In this document: positions 17,428 through 26,050 of the stretch, in pieces
Layout of the letters: each line of letters starts with the position of its first letter
Position numbering within the stretch: position 1 is the first letter of the stretch
Program-made: the position numbers and the translations under genes
Assembly: GCA_030685025.1 (NCBI GenBank)
Contig: JAUXWC010000061.1
Location: forward strand, 1-64,000
Length of the DNA: 64,000 bases
Direction: 5' to 3'
Origin: Rhodoferax sp.
GTDB taxonomy: Bacteria > Pseudomonadota > Gammaproteobacteria > Burkholderiales > Burkholderiaceae_C
The notes under the pieces: generated by a model
Databases searched by the model: none
What the model saw: only the letters and a program-made list of their open reading frames with translations
Told to the model about the DNA's origin: nothing

Positions 17428-19839
17428 TGACTGGCGTGGTTGGCGACGACGATGCGCGGCCCCACCGAGGGCAGCCGCTCCAGCCCGTGCACCCGCAAGC
17501 GGCAGGCCGAGCAGGCGGATCGCTGCGCATGACAACGCGCGTGTGGCACGCCGGCGCCGTGCCACGCCGGGCAACACCATCACCCCAACCCATGCCACGG
17601 CACCGAGCGTGCAGAACACCGCCCAGGCCCACAGGCCCCACCCCAGCCGCACCGTCGCGTGCAGCATGCGGCGGGCGCGCGCCGCCGCCGCCGCCAATAC
17701 GACCCATTGCTGCCAGGGCGGGCGTTGCGTCACGCCGAGCCGGCCCTGCTCGTAGAGTTCGCGGCAGGCGGCGCGACGGACCTTGCCGCTGCTGGTCTTC
17801 AGTACCGTGCGCGGCGGCGCCAGCACCACGTCATCGGCCGGCGCGCCCAGTAGCGTCGCCGACAGCGCCGTGATGGCCTGCACCAACTGCTGGCGCTGCG
17901 CCGGTTCGGCCAGGCGCGTCTCTGCCAGCACCACCAGCCGTTCGGTGCCGCTGCGCCGGTCACTCGCGGCGAACACCACCACGCCGCCCTTGCGCACGCC
18001 GGCCATGTCGGCCACGGCGGTCTCCAGTTCCTGCGGATGGATGTTGAAGCCACCGCGGATGATGATGTCCTTCTCGCGCCCGGTGAGGAACAGCTCGCCG
18101 CCCGCCATGTAGCCGAGGTCGCCGGTATTGAGCCAGGCGCCATCAAACAGGCGCTGATTGGCGCTGGGGTTGTTCAGATAGCCCTGGGTGCTGGACGGGC
18201 CGCAAAACTGCACCCGCCCCTGCTCGCGCTCAGGCAACTCGCGCCCCCCGGCGTCGACCACGCGCAGCTCGTGGCCGGGTAGCGGCAAGCCGCAGGAAAC
18301 GATGCGCAGCGGCTGCGCATCGTCGGGCCGCGCCGGTGCGGCCACGCCGTCGCGGGCGAGCGTGGCCCGATCGACGCGGTCGATCAGCGGGCCGCGACCT
18401 GCCGGCGGAAACGCCAGGCCGACCGTGCTCTCGGCCAGCCCGTACACCGGCGTCAGCGCCTCGCGTTGGAGGCCGCAGGGGGCGAAACGCGCGGCAAAGC
18501 GCTCCAGCGTGTCGGGGCTCACCGGTTCGGCGCCGTTGAACGCCAGCCGCCAGCTTGAGAGATCCAGCGCCGCCAGATCGGCGTCGCTGACCTTGGCCAG
18601 GCACAACTCGTAGGCGAAGTTGGGCGCCGGCGAGACGGTTCCGCGGTGCCGGTGAATGATCTCCAGCCAACGCGCGGGCCGTGCCAGAAACGCCAGTGGC
18701 GACATCAGCACCAGGTGAAAGCCGATGTACAAGCCGCCCAGGCAGGCGCCGATCAGGCCCATGTCGTGGTACAGCGGCAGCCAGGAAACGAAGGTGTCGC
18801 TGCTGCGGACCCTGGTTGCGCGCCACATCGCGCGCAGGTTCGCCAGCAGGTTGGCATGGGTCAGGATCACGCCTTTGGGGTCGCCGGTGCTGCCCGACGT
18901 GTATTGCAGGAACGCGATGTCCGATGCGACAAGTTCCGCAGGCGCTGCCGGTGCATCGGCCAGCGACAGATCAGCCACCGTGCCGACCGTCTGCAGGGTT
19001 TCGACCTGCGAGCGCAGCAAGTGGGCCAGCGGCTTGGCGCGTTCGACCGTCACCAGCACGCGTGAGCGCGCATTGCGCATGATGCCGCCAATGCGTTTCA
19101 GGTGGTCCTCAAGCTGGGAGGGCCGCGCCGGTGGATACAGCGGCACCGGCACGGTGCCTGCGTACAGCGCGCCGAAAAACGCGGCAAAGAACTCGCGCCC
19201 GGTGGGCAGCATGATCGCCACCTTGTCGCCCTGTTCCAGCCCGAGTGCGCGTAGTCCCGCAGCCAGGTTGAGGGCATCGCGGTGCAGGTCGGCGTAGCGC
19301 AGGTCGATGGACTGGTCGCCGTCGCCGTACAGCGTGATCAGCACGCGCTGTGGGTGCCGTTGCAGATGCCATTCGAACACCTCGATCAGCGTCTGCACGG
19401 AGTCCGGCGGATAGTCATCAACGACGGCCTCTTGCGACCTGCCTGCTTCTGTGGCGGGTGCGGCGACAGGACCCGTTTGCTCGACCGCACGAGCATCGCT
19501 GCGCGTGATGAAGCGCAGCAGGTCGCGCGGTGTCTCCGCCTCGGTGAGTGCGGTATCCAGCAGCGCTACGCCCAGATCGCGCTCGATGCGGGCGATCAGT
19601 TCGACGCGCGCCAGGCTGTCCAGTCCGTAGTCGCGCTCAAGCGAGTGGTCCAGGCCCAGGGTGGCGCCAAGCCGGGCCTGAGGCCGCAACTCGTCGGCCA
19701 CGCTACGCACCGTCGCCAGCAGGCGCAGCGCCAGCGATTCCAGGTCCGGTGCAGGGGGTAAGCCCGCATGCTCACCGGAGTGCGGATCGTCTTGCCGCAG
19801 TCGAGCTTCGTTCATTGCCAGCGCTGCTCCATTAGGCAC
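17428..19839 (-). pseudogene. ACP / acyl-AMP ligase / acyltransferase fusion, frameshifted and truncated by IS200
   Basis: The reading starts at GTG 19839 or ATG 19815. It has an ACP-like domain with the phosphopantetheine Ser in YGLDSLARVEL (about residue 75). A fatty-acyl-AMP ligase follows, with P-loop YTSGSTGDPKGV, NTGDLGYMAGGELFLTGR and terminal SSGKVRR. After a hydrophobic hinge a phospholipid-acyltransferase domain begins. Its expected GLERLPSVGPRIVVANHAS is in the +1 frame from about 17500, so a single-base frameshift separates it. The coding then stops at the IS200 right end, removing the rest of the acyltransferase. The ligase part could still be made. Confidence 0.8.
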
Positions 19840-20172
19840 CGGGGCGCGTCATTCCGAGCCAACTGGCCCTGCACCACCGCGTGCCACGCAACGATTTGAC
19901 ACCAAGGAATAACCGGGTACTTGCTTTTCATCAAGAAGACCAACGTCACTACCGCTTCACCGGCTCGAACCGATGGCGTGGCAGTTTACGGTCATCGCGC
20001 TCACGGCGACCGTCGTCGCCCACGGGCGCGATCACGGCATCGAATCGGTCAGCACGCTGTTGATGTCGGCCGAGACAGCCCGGACTGCTCGCGCTTTTGA
20101 ACTACTGAATTTGCAAACCTCATTTGCAGTTGTTGTGCTGCTTCCACAGGTCTTCGTGGCCAATGGCTTTGA
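19840..20172. other. Intergenic region without recognisable gene
   Basis: These 333 bp separate two minus-strand genes. Short frames exist, but none has a plausible start site or family resemblance. I see no RNA gene or clear terminator. It may contain decayed coding sequence. Confidence 0.4.
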
Positions 20173-20943
20173 CTAGCCTGAGACTTTGCGGGACAGACCG
20201 GAGCGCAGCGACGCTCTGTCCTCAACTGATCGTTGGCTGTTCACCTGGCAGCGTTCGGCATTGGCGGGGTTTGCGCCGTTCACACTCATGTCCCCCAGCG
20301 TGGTCATCTCGTCAAAACTGCTCAATCCCACGGGCCGTGTGGCTTTGACCCACTGCCCCGCCACCACGGCATAGCCCACAAACGCCACCAGCACGGCCAT
20401 CTTGCCCAGGCCCAGGCCTTTGGGGGGCGCTGCGGGTACTTCACACACGCCCCCGGGGCACAGTTGGGCCTTTTCCTTGTTGAACAGGTTGTAGACCTTG
20501 CAGCCCAGGCAAATGCCAAAGGCCGACTCCCAAAACATCAGCACCAGGCAGCCGCCGCACACCAGCATATTGATGGGCCCCACCACCTGATTGATGCCCA
20601 TGGTCCAGAACATGACCATGCCCAGAATGAGGCCAATGCCCCAGGCAAAGCGCTTTTGCGGCGCACCCACCCAGTCGGGGGTTTGGTGACGCACCATCCA
20701 GCCACCCACGATCATGCTGGGCGCATACAGTGGGTTGATGAACACGCGAACGGTCATGTCCAGGAGGAACACCATCACGAAGAACCGCGTGGGCTGAAAG
20801 TTTCCCAGCAGCATGGCATTCATGAATGACACGATGGCACCCATGAGCAACAGGCCCGCGGCGGCGCGCACCGCGCGCTCGTTGAGCACGCGCAGGGGGT
20901 AGCCCTCAACGTCTTCGCCGAATTGAAAAAACTTTGTGCGCAT
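20173..20943 (-). CDS. DUF4395 family membrane protein with a repeat-encoded tail
   Basis: The 256-residue protein has a short cytoplasmic start and several membrane helices. It has paired Cys in LVCGGCLVLMFWESAFGICLGCKVYN (split here as LVCGGC and ICLGCK) and NPLYAPSMIVGGWM, as in DUF4395. Family members often neighbour rhodanese and sulfur-related genes, which suggests but does not show a thiol-linked role. After about residue 235 the protein is encoded by the dispersed palindrome (SVEDRASLRSGLSRKVSG), and the stop lies just beyond the repeat. It follows the DUF302 gene on the same strand, 118 bp downstream. Confidence 0.82.
   Translation of the reverse strand: MRTKFFQFGEDVEGYPLRVLNERAVRAAAGLLLMGAIVSFMNAMLLGNFQPTRFFVMVFLLDMTVRVFINPLYAPSMIVGGWMVRHQTPDWVGAPQKRFAWGIGLILGMVMFWTMGINQVVGPINMLVCGGCLVLMFWESAFGICLGCKVYNLFNKEKAQLCPGGVCEVPAAPPKGLGLGKMAVLVAFVGYAVVAGQWVKATRPVGLSSFDEMTTLGDMSVNGANPANAERCQVNSQRSVEDRASLRSGLSRKVSG
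20178..20230 (-). repeat. Dispersed palindrome (ATCAGTTGAGGACAG family), copy 3
   Basis: On the minus strand it reads ATCAGTTGAGGACAGAG, then GCGTCGCTGCGCTCC and GGTCTGTCCCGCAAAG. Nearly identical to copy 1. It lies inside the DUF4395 frame and encodes its last 18 or so residues. Confidence 0.85.
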
Positions 20944-20964
20944 GGTCGTCCTTGGAATATGAGT

Positions 20965-20993
20965 GGCACATCACCCCCTCACGGGGCTGTGCC
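20965..20993 (-). other. Stem-loop upstream of DUF4395 gene
   Basis: GGCACA and TGTGCC enclose CCCC and GGGG arms, giving a bipartite stem between the DUF302 stop and the DUF4395 start. No U-run follows on the minus strand, so it may be an RNA-stability or attenuation element rather than a terminator. Confidence 0.3.
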
Positions 20994-21061
20994 TTGGCGT
21001 TGACTGGAGCGCAGCGCGCCAGATAAACGGCGGATTCAGGGTCAATAGCCTGCCGACGTGT

Positions 21062-21457
21062 TCAGGATTGAAGGCGCTTCATGGTGGCCTTGCCGGTGCT
21101 GGTTTGGTAGATGGCGACCCGGCAAGGGATCATTGAGGCAACGAAGCGCGTCTCGTCGCGTGCCAGCAATTCAGAGCTGTATTTGCCACTGCAGGCGTCA
21201 AACACCAGCACCGGGTGCAGCGTGAAGCCGCGCTCGGACAGTATGCCTGCCATGTTGGTGACACCCAAGATACTCCAGCCACCTGCTTTGACCGCTTCCT
21301 TGAAGGCATCCACCGTGGACACCAGGGCCTTGGGGCTGGTGTCTTCGAGGAACATCGAGGGCGGCTTCATGTCGGCCTGGGGCTGGGTTCGGGCCAGGGC
21401 GGGGGTCGCAATGCTTGCCACTACCAAGGCCAGTGACGCAAAGAACATGGAACCCAT
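21062..21457 (-). CDS. Exported DUF302 family protein
   Basis: The 131-residue product has a Sec signal (MFFASLALVVASIATPALA) and a DUF302 domain. The domain runs from VSTVDAFKEAVKAGGWSILG through GFTLHPVLVFDACSG to a C-terminal CRVAIYQTSTGKATM. The two mature Cys (DACSG, IPCRV) could pair in the periplasm. The ATG directly follows the stop of a 22-codon frame (TAAATG) and has no ribosome-binding site of its own, so translation is probably coupled. It is the first long gene behind a promoter containing a CsoR-like palindrome. Confidence 0.8.
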   Translation of the reverse strand: MGSMFFASLALVVASIATPALARTQPQADMKPPSMFLEDTSPKALVSTVDAFKEAVKAGGWSILGVTNMAGILSERGFTLHPVLVFDACSGKYSSELLARDETRFVASMIPCRVAIYQTSTGKATMKRLQS

Positions 21458-21526
21458 TTATTGCGCGTTTTTATACATCGGGGAGACGCAGGCACTGCCG
21501 TTGGATCCGGACAAGTTGAGGTTCAT
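21458..21526 (-). CDS. Possible 22-residue leader ORF coupled to the DUF302 gene
   Basis: ATG 21526 follows a GGAG site at good spacing and encodes MNLNLSGSNGSACVSPMYKN plus two residues. The TAA stop is immediately followed by the DUF302 ATG. The DUF302 gene lacks its own site, so this frame may deliver ribosomes to it. Whether the peptide itself has a function is unknown; it contains one Cys. Confidence 0.4.
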   Translation of the reverse strand: MNLNLSGSNGSACVSPMYKNAQ

Positions 21527-21587
21527 GGGGGACTCCGTGAGATGAAAGGCGGATCGAACAATGGCGCACATCCGTGCCCACGACTCA

Positions 21588-21616
21588 TAATACTCCATGG
21601 GGTATATATTGTCGAG
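21588..21616 (-). promoter_or_regulatory. Sigma-70 promoter with a CsoR/CstR-like operator in its spacer
   Basis: On the minus strand TCGACA and TATTAT are separated by exactly 17 bp. The spacer contains ATACCCCATGGAGTAT (21591-21606), a palindrome with one mismatch pair. The form ATACCCC-GGGGTAT is the type of operator bound by CsoR-family repressors (CsoR, CstR, FrmR). A repressor there would block RNA polymerase. No CsoR-family gene is in the window. The remaining intergenic bases to 21862 show no gene. Confidence 0.55.
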
Positions 21617-21862
21617 AGAGCTTATCGATGGAAAGGGCATTGCCGTTTCAACGGCAGTGGGGAAAGCGCGATGCAGTGCGACGGGCCACGAGCCGCTTGT
21701 CGTGACAAACTGATCACGGCTCCATCCGGCACTTCGCGCACCGCCGCGACGCGGCCCGGGTCATGCTGTGTCTGGTCAGTGGCGCGCGGATATCAGCCGA
21801 CACTTCGGTGGTGTTGAGCAAGACCGAGGTGATTCTGGGTGGCGGCCGCACGCGACTCCTTT

Positions 21863-22774
21863 TCAGCGCACCAGCGCCACGGCCAGGGCGGCCTTGGCCA
21901 GCACGTGTTGCGCCACCGATCCCAGCAACATGCCCGCCACTGGGCCCAGGCCGCGCGTTCCCATCACCACCACGGTGCAATCCAGGTCCCGCGCAGTCTG
22001 CAGGATGGCTTGCCCGGGATCGTCGCTGGACACGGCATGCTTGGTGAAGCTGATGCCCTGGCGCTCAAAATGGCTGCGTGGCCCGGCCAGCGCCTCCTGC
22101 GCATGCTTTGCCGACCAGTGCGCCAGCACGCGTTCACGTTGACCGAAGATTGTTTCCGCCAAAGTCTGGGTCGAGTCCACATGCAAGAGATGCAACTGGC
22201 CCCGGCTGTCGGCATTCGAAAGCAAAAGGGCGGCAAAGTCGGCTGCCCGCAGGGCGCAGTCTGAACCGTCCAGTGCCACCAGAATGCGCAGTGGGCTTTG
22301 CGGCGTGTCAGGCACCGCCGCGACGGCACCCACCACAATCACGGGCACGCTGGCGCTGCGCACCACCTCGGCAGACACTGAGCCCAGCAGGGCCGAGCGC
22401 AGCACACCGTGGCCGCGCCGCCCGATGACGATGGCATCGCAGCCCAGCGCTTGGGCCTGCTCAATCACGGCATTGGCCGGGTCGTCCACCCGCGTCTGGG
22501 TTGCGTGCGGCAGACCGGCCTGGCGAAGAACGGCCGATGCTTGAGCGAGTATGCCTGCCGCTTCATGCGCACGCGCTTCAATCGTGACACTGGCCGCCGC
22601 CAGGGCGCTGACTTCACCGGCCATGACCGGGTGCTGCACAGCCAGCACGGTGCATTGCACACGCAAGCCCGCCGATGCCGTTTGCGCGACCCAGCGCAGC
22701 GCCGCCAGCGACGGCTCGGAGCCGTCCACGGCGACCAGAAAATGCACCGTCTGCTTGAGATCTGGAGAGTTCAT
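21863..22774 (-). CDS. Tandem-domain universal stress protein (UspA family)
   Basis: The 303-residue protein has two Usp domains (HFLVAVDGSEPSLAALRWVA and LRILVALDGSDCALRAADFA). Both end with glycine patterns, IVIGRRGHGVLRSALLGSVSA and VVMGTRGLGPVAGMLLGSVAQ, expected to bind ATP. The start is ATG 22774 with TGGAGAG upstream. It follows sbtB by 149 bp on the same strand and may be the last gene of that unit or separately transcribed. Confidence 0.88.
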   Translation of the reverse strand: MNSPDLKQTVHFLVAVDGSEPSLAALRWVAQTASAGLRVQCTVLAVQHPVMAGEVSALAAASVTIEARAHEAAGILAQASAVLRQAGLPHATQTRVDDPANAVIEQAQALGCDAIVIGRRGHGVLRSALLGSVSAEVVRSASVPVIVVGAVAAVPDTPQSPLRILVALDGSDCALRAADFAALLLSNADSRGQLHLLHVDSTQTLAETIFGQRERVLAHWSAKHAQEALAGPRSHFERQGISFTKHAVSSDDPGQAILQTARDLDCTVVVMGTRGLGPVAGMLLGSVAQHVLAKAALAVALVR

Positions 22775-22923
22775 GGGGCTTGCTCCCGGTTGATGACCAT
22801 GCCAGTGATCACGCTACGACGGATGCTTGGGTGGTGGGTTGATGCAAGTCAAGTCACCCCAATGCAAGTCTTGGCCCCTTTTGGAGGATCCGCACCACGA
22901 ATCTCCATGGCGCAAGGGCGTGG

Positions 22924-23226
22924 TCAGAACTTCTCGGGCCGCAGCACGCCGACCTGCACAACGTACAGCACCATGGAGTAGTCGTCGTAGTAGCGCGTGT
23001 GCATGGCGGTGCAAATGGCGTCGGCGGTCTTGGCGTCGCAAAGCACCTCGATGCGGATGTTGGCGTGCGGACCCCAGCTTGCGTCGCGCTTGCCCCGCCC
23101 GCCTTTGCCGCGCGCATCGGTGATGGTGTAGCCGTGCGCGCCGAGCGCTTCGATGTCGCGCACGAGCGTGTCCTCCAGCGCGGCCTCGGTCACGATGGTC
23201 AGCAGTTTGCGAGCGGTCATTTCCAT
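22924..23226 (-). CDS. sbtB: SbtB-like PII signalling protein
   Basis: The 100-residue protein has the PII ferredoxin-like plan. It starts MTARKLLTIVTEAALEDTLV. A T-loop region, GYTITDARGKGGRGKRDASW, leads to beta strand NIRIEVLCDAK, and the end is VLYVVQVGVLRPEKF. It lacks the uridylylation Tyr of GlnB/GlnK. Start ATG 23226 lies 4 bp after the sbtA stop. SbtB proteins bind adenine nucleotides including cAMP and AMP and gate SbtA, so this one probably controls the adjacent bicarbonate carrier. It has no CGPEGC-type redox tail seen in some cyanobacterial SbtBs. Confidence 0.85.
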   Translation of the reverse strand: MEMTARKLLTIVTEAALEDTLVRDIEALGAHGYTITDARGKGGRGKRDASWGPHANIRIEVLCDAKTADAICTAMHTRYYDDYSMVLYVVQVGVLRPEKF

Positions 23227-23230
23227 GGTG

Positions 23231-24178
23231 TCAGGCTCCGGCGGGATGAAAGTGCTGGGCAAGCTGGTGGTACAGCGGAATGCCCACAAACAGGTTGAAA
23301 GGGAAGGTGATGCCCAGCGCCGCGCCGATCGACAGCGCCGGGTTGGCCTGCGGCACGGCGATACGCATGGCCGCGGGTGCCGCAATGTAGGAGGCGCTGG
23401 CGTACAGCGTCGCCAGCAGCGTGACGCCGCCCACCGACAGGCCGAGCAGCAGACCGGTGACCAGGCCCAAGCCCGCGGCGGCCAGCGGCATCAGGATGGC
23501 AAACCCGATCAAAAAGAAGCCGGCTCGGCGCAGGTCGCCCAAGCGGCTGCCCACCACCAGACCCATCTCCAGCAGGAAGAACGCGAGCAATCCCTTGAAC
23601 AGGTCGAAGAACAGCCGGTCCAGCGGCGCGATGCCGTTGGGCCCGGCCACCCAGCCGATGGCCAGTCCGCCTAGCAGCAACACGATGCTTTTGCCGGCGA
23701 ACACCTCGTGCAGTACCCGACCCCAGGGGGTGTCGCGCTCGCCGCGCCGGGCCAGCAGCACGCCAATCATCAAGGCCGGGAATTCAAGCAGCACCAGGAA
23801 CACTACCATGTAGCCCTCGGCCGTCTGGCCTATTCGGGCGAGGTAGGTCGAGCCGACGGCGAAGGTGACCACGCTGACCGACCCGTAGTGCGCGGCGATG
23901 GAGCCGGAGTCGGCGCGCGACAGTTTGCCCAAGCGGTGCAGGATCGGGAATGCCGCCAGCGGAATCAGGGCGCCCGCGGCCAGCACGGCAAGGGCCGGTA
24001 GCGCCAGGTCTGGCAGCGAATAGCGCGCCAACTCGACGCCGCCCTTGAGGCCGATGGCCAGCAGCAGGAAGATGCTCAAGGACTCGTACAGAACGCCCGG
24101 GATCTTGAGGTCCGAGCGAACCACGCTGGCCACCGCGCCGAGCAGGAAAAACAGAATGACGGGTTCGATGTAGGACAT
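23231..24178 (-). CDS. sbtA: SbtA-family sodium-dependent bicarbonate transporter
   Basis: The 315-residue protein has about ten membrane helices with the SbtA (DUF897) signature. It starts IEPVILFFLLGAVASVVRSD, then VLYESLSIFLLLAIGLKGGVEL, with a pseudo-repeat in the second half beginning FFDLFKGLLAFFLLEMGLVVG. Members import bicarbonate with sodium in the inner membrane. It is followed within 4 bp by sbtB and preceded 31 bp upstream by a Usp gene. ATG 24178 is preferred over GTG 24184. In a non-cyanobacterium it may serve carboxylation reactions or inorganic-carbon homeostasis; that is inference. Confidence 0.87.
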   Translation of the reverse strand: MSYIEPVILFFLLGAVASVVRSDLKIPGVLYESLSIFLLLAIGLKGGVELARYSLPDLALPALAVLAAGALIPLAAFPILHRLGKLSRADSGSIAAHYGSVSVVTFAVGSTYLARIGQTAEGYMVVFLVLLEFPALMIGVLLARRGERDTPWGRVLHEVFAGKSIVLLLGGLAIGWVAGPNGIAPLDRLFFDLFKGLLAFFLLEMGLVVGSRLGDLRRAGFFLIGFAILMPLAAAGLGLVTGLLLGLSVGGVTLLATLYASASYIAAPAAMRIAVPQANPALSIGAALGITFPFNLFVGIPLYHQLAQHFHPAGA

Positions 24179-24209
24179 ACGCACATGGTCGGTAAGCTCG
24201 GCGCGGGCC

Positions 24210-24725
24210 TCAGCGCACGATCAGGACGGGTCGCTTGGCCAGGTGCACCACTTTGTTGGCCACCGAGCCTAGCAACAGCGATTGGGCAGCGTTCAGTCCG
24301 TGCGAGCCAATCGCAATGCCGTGGCTGTGAAGTGTATCGGACAGGCCTGCGATCTCCGGCGCCGCCTCGCCCATCAGAACGTGCAAGCGCCAGTTCAGCG
24401 AGGCCTCGCCCAGCAGTTGGCGCGCGGCATCGGTGGCTACCCAGGCGCGCCGCGCCAGCTCGGCCTGCGCGGCTTCCTTGTTCAACCACGGTTGCACATG
24501 AACGAGTTCGACTTCGGTATCACGCCCCAGCGTGGCCAGGCGCACCGCCATCTCAAGGGCGCGCAAGGCGCACGCCGAGCCATCGACCGCCACCAGCCAG
24601 CGAGCGCGTTCGGCGCCGACGCCGAATCCGGCGCTGTGCCAGCTCAGCGCGACGAGCCGGCCGATGTCGTCATGGCGCTCCTCTGCCGGGGTCGGCACGG
24701 GCTCGGGGTTTGCGTGGACGCTCAT
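24210..24725 (-). CDS. Single-domain universal stress protein
   Basis: The 171-residue protein has an extended start of about 38 residues, then one Usp domain. It runs from ARWLVAVDGSACALRALEMA to GIAIGSHGLNAAQSLLLGSV, the glycine pattern for nucleotide binding. ATG 24725 overlaps the terC stop by ATGA, and the stop is 31 bp before sbtA. Placement inside the terC-sbtA-sbtB unit suggests it is made together with the carbon transporter. Confidence 0.85.
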   Translation of the reverse strand: MSVHANPEPVPTPAEERHDDIGRLVALSWHSAGFGVGAERARWLVAVDGSACALRALEMAVRLATLGRDTEVELVHVQPWLNKEAAQAELARRAWVATDAARQLLGEASLNWRLHVLMGEAAPEIAGLSDTLHSHGIAIGSHGLNAAQSLLLGSVANKVVHLAKRPVLIVR

Positions 24726-25696
24726 GATGGCTTCCTATCAAGTTTCTTTCGGGCCGATAGCCTCAGGCTCAGAACCACGGAGACCAGGATGATGGTGCCG
24801 ACGATTAACAGCGACCATTGCACCGGCATGTGAAACCAGGGCATGAGCAGCATCTTGCCGCCAATGAACACCAGCACCAGCGCCAGGCCGTACTTGAGCA
24901 GGTGAAAGCGCTCGGCCATGTCGGCCAGCAGGAAGTACAGCGCGCGCAGACCCATGATGGCGAAGATGTTGGAGGTGAACACGATGAACGGATCGGTGGT
25001 GACGGCAAAGATGGCTGGAATGCTGTCTACCGCAAATACCAGGTCACTGATCTCGATCATCACCAGTACCAGGAACATCGGCGTGGCATGGCGCAAGCCA
25101 TTGATGCGCACGAAAAACTTTTCGCCGTGAAAGATGGGTGTGATGCGCATGTGAGCGCGCAGCCAGCGCAGCAGGGGGTTCTTCTCCAGGTCGGGCTGAT
25201 GCCCGGCGAAGACCAGCATCTTGACCCCGGTCAGCACCAGGAATGCGCCAAATACATAGAGCACCCAGGCAAACTCCGAGACCAGCCAGACGCCGGCCAG
25301 GATCATCGCCGCGCGCATGATGATGGCGCCGATCACCCCGTACAGCAAGACCCGGCGCTGCAGTTCCGGCGGCACCGCGAAGTAGCCAAAAATCATGACA
25401 AAGACGAACATGTTGTCCACCGACAAGGACTGCTCGATCAGGTAGCCGGTGAGGAACTCCAGGGCCTTGCGGTTGGCCATCTCGCGCCCTGCCGTGCCGT
25501 CCAGGTGCCACCACAGCAGGGCGCCGAACGCGAGGGCGAGCGTGACCCATGCCACGACCCAACTCGCGGCCTCCTTGACCGAGACGCGGTGGGCCTTGTT
25601 GCCGCCCAGGACGAACAAGTCCAGCGCCAGCATGGCCAGCACGAAGGCGATGAAGCCGGCCCACATCGGGCCGGTGGCGAAGGACTCAATGCTCAC
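24722..25696 (-). CDS. TerC-family integral membrane protein
   Basis: The 324-residue protein has the TerC pattern. It starts FIAFVLAMLALDLFVLGGNK, with a SLSVDNMFVFVMIF motif (about 92-105), a second acidic motif DLVFAVDSIPAIFAVT, and a basic cytoplasmic loop between. The paired acidic membrane residues suggest metal-ion transport; characterised relatives (Alx, MeeF, MeeY) export manganese. GTG 25696 is chosen because the family starts here. It heads the overlap-coupled terC-usp pair. Confidence 0.88.
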   Translation of the reverse strand: MSIESFATGPMWAGFIAFVLAMLALDLFVLGGNKAHRVSVKEAASWVVAWVTLALAFGALLWWHLDGTAGREMANRKALEFLTGYLIEQSLSVDNMFVFVMIFGYFAVPPELQRRVLLYGVIGAIIMRAAMILAGVWLVSEFAWVLYVFGAFLVLTGVKMLVFAGHQPDLEKNPLLRWLRAHMRITPIFHGEKFFVRINGLRHATPMFLVLVMIEISDLVFAVDSIPAIFAVTTDPFIVFTSNIFAIMGLRALYFLLADMAERFHLLKYGLALVLVFIGGKMLLMPWFHMPVQWSLLIVGTIILVSVVLSLRLSARKKLDRKPS

Positions 25697-25783
25697 AAGT
25701 GATTCTCTGGGTAGGGGGTGCTGCAACGATCGGCGCCGGTAGCCCAATCAAGCAGCCAGCCGTTTGGTGCGGGCGCAGGCGCT

Positions 25784-26050
25784 TCAGTCGAAGATCTCGC
25801 TCAGCCACGACTTCTTGCGATGGCTGCGTGAGCCCGTGCCGCGGTGATAGTCCGAATCCTCGAAATCGGGCTGTGCATGCGCGGCGTGGGCGCGGGCGGG
25901 CGTTGGCGCGGTCGAGACCGTGCGTTCGATCAGTTTGTCGATTTCGCCGCGATCGAGCCACACGCCCCGGCATTGCGGGCAGTAGTCGATTTCGACGCCT
26001 TGTCGCTCGGTCATCAGCAGCGCCGTATCAGGGCAGTTAGGGCATTTCAT
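25784..26050 (-). CDS. Zinc-ribbon (zf-TFIIB type) small protein
   Basis: The 88-residue protein opens with KCPNCPDTALLM and continues YCPQCRGVWLDRGEIDKLIE. This is the classic zf-TFIIB-like ribbon with four Cys ligands. A Pro/Ala/His-rich and then Ser/Arg-rich tail follows. The start overlaps the preceding hibernation-factor stop by ATGA, so it is probably coupled. The function of this small family is unknown, though it often accompanies membrane or stress genes. Confidence 0.85.
   Translation of the reverse strand: MKCPNCPDTALLMTERQGVEIDYCPQCRGVWLDRGEIDKLIERTVSTAPTPARAHAAHAQPDFEDSDYHRGTGSRSHRKKSWLSEIFD

Noticed and set aside
19973..20176. A 67-codon frame between the ligase pseudogene and DUF4395
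   Set aside because: No ribosome-binding site or recognisable family, and it runs into the end of the DUF4395 gene on the other strand.
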